A DNA stretch of 9,052 bases from Candidatus Heimdallarchaeota archaeon. GTDB taxonomy: Archaea; Asgardarchaeota; Heimdallarchaeia; Hodarchaeales; LC-3. The number at the start of each line of letters is the position of its first letter. Positions within the stretch are counted from its first letter, which is position 1. Below are positions 5,430 to 9,052 of the stretch, piece after piece. The stretch is taken from the NCBI GenBank assembly GCA_027364495.1, contig DAHXPE010000429.1, forward strand, positions 1 to 9,052, given 5' to 3'. The translations under genes were made by a program, and so were the position numbers. The notes beneath the pieces were generated by a model, which was not told where the DNA came from, did not search any database, and worked only from the letters and a program-made list of their open reading frames with translations.

Positions 5430-6293
5430 ATGAAAATTGGCTTTATAGGACTAGGACTTATGGGTTTCCCCATGGCTGAAAATGTATTAACTAAGTTGCA
5501 ACCAGATAAATTTTTCATCTATAATCGATCTACTGAAAAATCTAAAAAGTTTCGCGAAACCCATGACGAGGTTGTAGCTGTGTCTTCACCTGTTGAAATT
5601 GGTGATAATTGTGATATAGCTATTCTTGTTTTAACTGATGATCAAGCTAATGACGATATAATGTCTAAACTTTTAAAAACCGTCAGCAAAGATTTAACCA
5701 TTATTAATATGTCTACTATTACACCTCAGAAATCTATTGAATTGAGTGAAAAGGTTAAAAAGAAAGGTTTTAAGTATTTAGAAGCACCAGTTTCAGGAAC
5801 AATAGGACCAGCAAAGCAAGGTACTCTAAAAATATATACGGGAGGTCTTAAAACTGTTAATGATGAATTACAATCTATTTTATTAACTATGGGTGATCAG
5901 ATTTTTTATGTTGGCGATGTTGGTAAAGCTTCAATAGTTAAATTACTTATTAATTCTATTTTGGCTGTTTATATGAATATTTTATCTGAAACTCTTTTAG
6001 CTGCCGATAATCTTGGAATTGGTAAAGAGAAATTTTTAGATATAGTGAATTCAGGTATTTTAGCAACTATTGCTAGCAAAGGCAAAGGGCCCAATATAAT
6101 CAAAGATAATTATCAGGTAGCTTTTCCATTTGAACACATGCTAAAAGATGTTACTTATAGTTCATCATTATTAGATCCAGCAAAAATGCCTCTGATAAAC
6201 CTCGTCAAACAACAATATGAAGCAGGATTAGAAAAGGAAAAAGGAAAAGATTTCTCAGCAATTTTCGATTATTATAAACAATTATTCAAATAA
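5430..6293 (+). CDS. Beta-hydroxyacid dehydrogenase (3-hydroxyisobutyrate dehydrogenase/glyoxylate-succinic semialdehyde reductase type)
   Basis: This is a 287-residue NAD(P)-dependent cytosolic enzyme of normal family length. The Rossmann motif is GLGLMGFPMAEN (7-18). The substrate signature EAPVSGTIGPAKQGTL (118-133) stands for the usual DAPVSGGxxGAxxGTL, with two Gly replaced. The catalytic Lys is K171, with N175 in GKASIVKLLIN. The all-alpha C-terminal domain carries the KD-x-x-x-x motif at HMLKDVTYSSSL. After the second beta strand comes YNRS (31-34) rather than an Asp, the pattern of NADPH-preferring glyoxylate/succinic semialdehyde reductases. I therefore favour reduction of a small aldehyde or keto acid over valine catabolism; substrate and direction remain open. 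The ATG at 5430 starts exactly at the first beta strand; a GTG at 5415 would add only five residues. Confidence 0.88.
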   Translation: MKIGFIGLGLMGFPMAENVLTKLQPDKFFIYNRSTEKSKKFRETHDEVVAVSSPVEIGDNCDIAILVLTDDQANDDIMSKLLKTVSKDLTIINMSTITPQKSIELSEKVKKKGFKYLEAPVSGTIGPAKQGTLKIYTGGLKTVNDELQSILLTMGDQIFYVGDVGKASIVKLLINSILAVYMNILSETLLAADNLGIGKEKFLDIVNSGILATIASKGKGPNIIKDNYQVAFPFEHMLKDVTYSSSLLDPAKMPLINLVKQQYEAGLEKEKGKDFSAIFDYYKQLFK

Positions 6294-6294
6294 A

Positions 6295-6327
6295 AAATAA
6301 TTCCGAAATAATTGTCAAATAATTGTA
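6295..6327. repeat. Three tandem 11-bp units AAATAATTNNN
   Basis: AAATAATT occurs at 6295, 6306 and 6317, each followed by three variable bases (CCG, GTC, GTA), giving an exact 11-bp period. The array begins just after the dehydrogenase stop and ends where the 34-bp dyad begins. One-turn phasing would put all copies on the same DNA face, as in cooperative protein-binding sites or intrinsically bent DNA. Confidence 0.5.
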
Positions 6328-6358
6328 CTTTAATAATCTCATGAGATAATAATAGTAC
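6325..6358. repeat. 34-bp dyad with perfect ATCTCATGAGAT core, just before the DCC gene
   Basis: The two 17-base halves match at 14 positions when one is reverse-complemented. The core ATCTCATGAGAT (6336-6347) and the ends GTACT (6325-6329) and AGTAC (6354-6358) share one centre at 6341.5. The dyad ends eight bases before the ATG at 6367, so a bound repressor, or a hairpin if the leader is transcribed, would affect expression of that gene. No T-run follows, which argues against a terminator. Confidence 0.5.
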
Positions 6359-6366
6359 TGAATCTT

Positions 6367-6738
6367 ATGACCAATAATTCTCATCCAATATTTTATTACG
6401 ATGCTACCTGCAAATTTTGTAGCAAGACTAAAGATTTATTTTCTCATATTGATAAAAAAAATACCTATTTTCATCCTTTATCATCAAGGAATATAAATTA
6501 TTTTCAGAACAAATTAGTACTATCAAGAAACCTTTCGAAAAATGTTATGTACTATAAAAATAGACGTGGGAATTTGTCCTATGGTTCTTTTGCCTTTTTT
6601 GAGTACTTAAAGGACAGAAAAGGAATGTTTATTCTTTTAGGATTATTTGGAGATTTTCCATTGATAAAATGGTTTTCTAAGCAGTTTTATTTTTGTATAG
6701 CTAAAAATCGATATTTTATTTCAAAATTCATACCATAA
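6367..6738 (+). CDS. DCC-family (DUF393) thiol-disulfide oxidoreductase-like protein
   Basis: This is a 123-residue thioredoxin-like protein of the DCC family. The N-terminal signature YDATCKFC (11-18) matches the family's YDGxCxxC with Gly replaced by Ala, keeping the CxxC redox pair C15 and C18. Other landmarks are FHPLSS after the second strand, the SYGSFAFFEYLK helix (about 71-82), and the C-terminal FYFCIAKNRYFISKF, corresponding to the family's Y-x-x-I-A-x-N-R-Y. Members are presumed to reduce or exchange disulfides in the cytosol; partners are unknown. The gene is single, preceded by an unusual repeat-filled spacer (6294-6366), and runs tail to tail with the MOSC gene 14 bases away. 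The ATG at 6367 places the first beta strand at residues 8-12, as expected. No ribosome binding site is visible. Confidence 0.82.
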   Translation: MTNNSHPIFYYDATCKFCSKTKDLFSHIDKKNTYFHPLSSRNINYFQNKLVLSRNLSKNVMYYKNRRGNLSYGSFAFFEYLKDRKGMFILLGLFGDFPLIKWFSKQFYFCIAKNRYFISKFIP

Positions 6739-6754
6739 AATTTTTGAGAAAATT
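6739..6754. terminator. Weak AT-only stem between convergent genes
   Basis: AATTTT (6739-6744) and AAAATT (6749-6754) can pair around TGAG in the 14-base gap between the DCC stop and the MOSC stop. It has only A-T pairs and short T-runs on both strands. It may serve both convergent genes, but the pairing is weak and common in such DNA. Confidence 0.2.
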
Positions 6755-7232
6755 AAATCTTTTGCATATAATCTCCTAGTTTAATTGTACCGACCTTAAC
6801 TACTTTAGCATACCAGCCTCTTCTATCTATCATTGTACGTAAAAAGTCTTTACCTTTTTCTTTACCGACATAAGGTAAATATTCGAGGTTTTTACAAGGT
6901 GTGCAAGCATAAGTTATTTGAAATTCAATTCCACCAGCTCGAAAAATAGCGTTTGGTTGAAAATCGTTATAAGGAATCCCTTGAGTGGTTAAATTCTCTC
7001 CAATATCGCCTGGTTTAATCGGCCAACCTTCATCATTTAATTTTCGTATCATTTCAATAGGCATTATTAATAACGCTTGATCTTTAGTATTGTTCAGGTG
7101 GTCTTGTCGATAGTTATTATAATCTCCGTTCAATCCTGATTCACTCACCACAGCCGTTTTGATAGAGTGTTTGGGTAAACCAACCTCATTTTCTATTTTA
7201 GCTTTGGTGTTGATTTGAATTATTTTACCCAT
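6753..7232 (-). CDS. MOSC-domain protein (molybdenum cofactor sulfurase C-terminal-like, stand-alone)
   Basis: This is a 159-residue single MOSC domain, the beta-barrel module of Moco sulfurases and mARC enzymes. Signature segments are ALLIMPIEMIRKLNDEGW (53-70), PGDIGENLTTQGI (74-86) with the canonical GDxGENL, and FQITYACTPCKNLEYL (104-119). C113 is the family's conserved Cys, placed in a CxxC with C110, followed by GWYAKVVKVGTIKLGD. Stand-alone MOSC proteins are thought to carry sulfur or bind molybdenum cofactor, but few have proven activities. This is one of few genes here with a clear ribosome binding site, GAAGGA seven bases before the ATG at 7232. It is divergent from the PPOX gene, a pairing that may reflect shared control rather than a shared pathway. 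Confidence 0.88.
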   Translation of the reverse strand: MGKIIQINTKAKIENEVGLPKHSIKTAVVSESGLNGDYNNYRQDHLNNTKDQALLIMPIEMIRKLNDEGWPIKPGDIGENLTTQGIPYNDFQPNAIFRAGGIEFQITYACTPCKNLEYLPYVGKEKGKDFLRTMIDRRGWYAKVVKVGTIKLGDYMQKI

Positions 7233-7239
7233 TGAATAA

Positions 7240-7245
7240 TCCTTC
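7240..7245 (-). promoter_or_regulatory. Ribosome binding site of the MOSC gene
   Basis: On the minus strand GAAGGA lies seven bases upstream of the ATG at 7232. It is the best Shine-Dalgarno match placed in front of a gene in this window and fixes the start. Confidence 0.6.
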
Positions 7246-7270
7246 TTTAATTGCTATTTTACTTATAATC

Positions 7271-7286
7271 ATTAAATCAATTTAAT
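7271..7286. repeat. Small inverted repeat ATTAAA-TCAA-TTTAAT in the divergent promoter region
   Basis: Perfect 6-base arms around TCAA lie about 40-55 bases upstream of the MOSC start. The arms are A-T only, so chance is a fair explanation. I include it because it is centred in a 126-base divergent spacer where regulatory sites are expected. Confidence 0.2.
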
Positions 7287-7317
7287 AACTTTTTCAAATA
7301 TTACTTATTACTAATGT

Positions 7318-7347
7318 ATTGCTTAAAAATTTAAATTCATTGCTTAA
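7318..7347 (+). repeat. ATTGCTTAA direct repeat spaced 21 bp over the PPOX promoter
   Basis: Exact nine-base copies lie at 7318-7326 and 7339-7347, a spacing of two helical turns. They bracket the TTTAAATT element (7330-7337) that best fits as TATA box for the PPOX gene. A protein bound to both copies would cover the promoter, so a repressor or autoregulatory site is the simplest reading. Confidence 0.4.
7330..7337 (+). promoter_or_regulatory. Candidate TATA box for the PPOX gene
   Basis: TTTAAATT is preceded by an A-run. Its centre is about 26-29 bases before the TTG/GTG pair at 7359 and 7362, the distance expected for a leaderless archaeal transcript beginning at the start codon. Confidence 0.35.
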
Positions 7348-7358
7348 TAATATAAGAA

Positions 7359-7883
7359 TTGGTGTATTATTTGAATAGTGAGAAAAATTTTATTTTTAAA
7401 CCATTAAATATTCCTGACTCCGATCTTCCTAAATATATTCAAGGTTATAATATGCCTAGAACTAAAGATATGCTATTGCAATGGGAATTTGTAACAAAAG
7501 TGGTGTCTTTATCAGAATTTTATTGGTTAGCAACGACTGATAGTACAGGTAATCCACATACAGTTCCACTTTGGGGAATTTGGTATGAAAATAGAATGTT
7601 TTTTGATGGAAATCCGCAAACCAAGTGGATTAGAAATCTCAAAAAAAATCCTCATGTGGTGGTTCATTTACCTAGTCCACGTGAAGTTTGTATAATAGAA
7701 GGTCAGATTGTTATTTTGGCTGACAATGATCTTTCTAAAGAGCAGTGGCAAATCCTGGATGAAGTTCATAAAGAAAAATATGGTAAAATATTTGGTTCTC
7801 CCTATATTTATGTCAATCCTTCTAAAATTTTAGCTTGGGACACGCCAGATTTTAAGCATATGACTAGATGGATATTTGATTAA
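7359..7883 (+). CDS. PPOX-class split-barrel flavin/F420-dependent oxidoreductase
   Basis: This protein has up to 174 residues and a pyridoxamine 5'-phosphate oxidase-like split-barrel fold. The signature FYWLATTDSTGNPHTVPLWG (54-73) matches the WLAT-x-x-x-x-G-x-P-H-x-x-P-x-W-G pattern of the putative F420-dependent PPOX group. KWIRNLKKNPHVVVHL (89-104) is the cofactor phosphate-binding region, and ILAWDTPDF...TRWIF ends the protein as in relatives. Enzymes of this fold use FMN or F420 and usually act as dimers; the substrate is unknown. The start is uncertain. The first ATG (7452) would remove residues that match relatives just before the QWEF helix, so a TTG at 7359, GTG at 7362 or TTG at 7371 is more likely. 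No ribosome binding site is seen, consistent with a leaderless message. Confidence 0.85.
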   Translation: MVYYLNSEKNFIFKPLNIPDSDLPKYIQGYNMPRTKDMLLQWEFVTKVVSLSEFYWLATTDSTGNPHTVPLWGIWYENRMFFDGNPQTKWIRNLKKNPHVVVHLPSPREVCIIEGQIVILADNDLSKEQWQILDEVHKEKYGKIFGSPYIYVNPSKILAWDTPDFKHMTRWIFD

Positions 7884-7915
7884 TAAAATAACTAATGTTA
7901 AAGATATAACTCTTC

Positions 7916-7922
7916 TTTTTTT
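7916..7922 (+). terminator. T7 run downstream of the PPOX gene
   Basis: A pyrimidine tract, CTCTTC followed by T7, lies about 33 bases after the PPOX stop and 42 before the next ATG. No stem precedes it. It fits an archaeal T-run terminator and would separate the PPOX gene from the acetyltransferase. Confidence 0.35.
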
Positions 7923-7964
7923 GAAAAATTAATAATAAATGCCAGTTTTATTAATTATTATTAA

Positions 7965-9052
7965 ATGGACAAAAAAAGATTTTTTAATAGATTAATTGGT
8001 ATGCTTATGACAAATTTTCGTTATTCTATTGTCACAAACGACAAAGAACGTAAAAAGCTAGCTGTTCTTACTCAATACGCCTTTTTTCCATCTCCTGACG
8101 AGTTAAAAAGAAATGAAATGTTTTTTGATTACAACAAGGATAGTTATATTTTATCGGTTTATGACGAAGATTATCCAGAAAAACCGATTGCAACTGCTTC
8201 ATCTATTCCCATGACTCAAAATCTGCGAGGTAAAATTTTTCTTATGGATGGGATTACAAATGTCGCTACTGAACCCTCTTACAGACGACAGCATATAACA
8301 GCTGGTATGATGCAAAAAATATTCGATCACGATAAGGAAGCTGGCTTACCGGTAAGTTGTTTATATCCGTTTAAAGAATCCTTTTATGCAAAATTTGGTT
8401 ATATTACACTTCCACAAGCTCGAATCGTTACCCTCAATTTACAGAACTTATCACCTTTATTAGGTGACAAGACTCCTTTTAAATCTAGTAAATTGAATTT
8501 TAAAGATAATTTTTCAATATATTACGAATTCCTCAAAGAAAATCAAAAATATATCCATGGTATGGCTCTGAAAGGTTTAAACTCATTGAAAATGGTTCCA
8601 GAAATTCGACCTGCTCATTTACTATTTGTCTATGATGAAAAAAATAATATCATTGGAAGCCTAGTCTATTCAACAAAAGGAATGGGTTCAGATATCTTAG
8701 TTAGTTCTTTTTTTTATCTCAATTCCTATGGAAAATATCTTTTGTTTAAATATTTAGTTCTGCATATTGATCAATTTTCTTCTGTAAAGTTTCCAATTAG
8801 TCCCGTTGATCATCCAGAAAATTGGTTCAATGATTTACGACTGCAAATAAATACGCGTGAATGGGAACCATCTGCTATGGCAAGAATAATAAATGTAGAG
8901 GGATTATCAGAATTGCCTGTAGGCGAAGGCTCAATAGTAATAAGAATAACTGATCCTGATTGTTCTTGGAACAATGGGACCTTTAAATTAATTAGTGTTT
9001 CAGAAAAGTTAGTTATAGAAAGAGGAATATCAGAATCAGATTGCGAATGTGA
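7965..9052 (+). CDS. Eis-like GNAT N-acetyltransferase with SCP2-like C-terminal domain (3' end outside window)
   Basis: The frame is open from ATG 7965 to the window edge: 362 complete codons and two extra bases, with no stop. It resembles the Eis family, which has two GNAT-type domains and an SCP2-like C-terminal domain. The acetyl-CoA motif is NVATEPSYRRQHITAGMMQK (99-118), the R/Q-x-x-G-x-G/A loop being QHITAG. ESFYAKFGY (138-146) matches the E-x-x-x-Y-x-x-FGY segment, whose first Tyr (Y141) corresponds to the general acid proposed in Eis. AMARIINVEGL (304-314) opens the SCP2-like part. Eis proteins run near 400 residues, so about 40-50 remain, including the C-terminal carboxylate that acts as base in Eis. 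Alternative starts at 8001 and 8007 (MTNFRYSIV) fit the family N-terminus better than 7965. Eis acetylates amines such as aminoglycosides; the archaeal substrate is unknown. Confidence 0.85.
   Translation, partial: MDKKRFFNRLIGMLMTNFRYSIVTNDKERKKLAVLTQYAFFPSPDELKRNEMFFDYNKDSYILSVYDEDYPEKPIATASSIPMTQNLRGKIFLMDGITNVATEPSYRRQHITAGMMQKIFDHDKEAGLPVSCLYPFKESFYAKFGYITLPQARIVTLNLQNLSPLLGDKTPFKSSKLNFKDNFSIYYEFLKENQKYIHGMALKGLNSLKMVPEIRPAHLLFVYDEKNNIIGSLVYSTKGMGSDILVSSFFYLNSYGKYLLFKYLVLHIDQFSSVKFPISPVDHPENWFNDLRLQINTREWEPSAMARIINVEGLSELPVGEGSIVIRITDPDCSWNNGTFKLISVSEKLVIERGISESDCEC

Noticed and set aside
7929..7964. AATAAA/TTTATT stem upstream of the acetyltransferase
   Set aside because: It is short and A-T only, with mismatches beyond six or seven pairs; such stems are common in this sequence.
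1..9052. CRISPR array, insertion sequence, integrase, att site or defence island
   Set aside because: No regularly spaced long repeats, transposase or integrase motifs, terminal inverted repeats or nuclease/toxin domains were seen in any frame examined.

Overview
The window is AT-rich (roughly 30% G+C by eye) and looks archaeal, most likely an Asgard (Lokiarchaeia-like) genome. Three things point this way. There is a Ras/Rab-type small GTPase ORF. There is a radical SAM/SPASM enzyme resembling the archaeal AF1577-type putative peptide modifiers. Most starts lack a Shine-Dalgarno sequence, several starts are TTG or GTG, and T-runs follow several genes. No rRNA, tRNA or other taxonomic marker is present, so this placement is an inference and a divergent bacterium is not excluded. 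No tRNA, rRNA, CRISPR array, insertion sequence or integrase was seen.

Layout. Positions 2-142 (+) hold the probable tail of a membrane protein, convergent with a radical SAM/SPASM enzyme (132-1229, -). A gene-poor stretch follows (1230-1835), with one hairpin and one doubtful 49-codon ORF. Next is an orphan NifX/NifB-type iron-molybdenum cofactor-binding-fold protein with a His-rich tail (1836-2210, -). After a second gene-poor stretch (2211-2640) come five + strand genes. They are a GPH-family sugar transporter (2641-4065) overlapping by 8 bases a small polytopic membrane protein (4058-4555), a degenerate Ras-like GTPase (4694-5329), a beta-hydroxyacid dehydrogenase (5430-6293) and a DCC-family thiol-disulfide oxidoreductase (6367-6738). 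A MOSC-domain protein (6753-7232, -) converges on the DCC gene and diverges from a PPOX-class flavin/F420 split-barrel oxidoreductase (7359-7883, +). The window ends inside an Eis-like GNAT acetyltransferase with the start of an SCP2-like C-terminal domain (7965 to past 9052, +).

How the genes work together. Only the transporter and the overlapping membrane protein look like a tight operon. The rest read as small independent units: single-gene redox or cofactor enzymes (dehydrogenase, DCC, MOSC, PPOX) next to a GTPase and an acetyltransferase. I see no convincing multi-gene novel system.

The least ordinary signals are four. The GTPase keeps its P-loop and TKxD motif but has lost the DxxG/Gln switch II signature. 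The 73-base spacer at 6294-6366 is filled by three 11-bp tandem units and a 34-bp dyad. Exact short repeats sit 21 bp apart over the PPOX promoter. A 12-bp direct repeat flanks a GGAGATCCCC block upstream of the GTPase.
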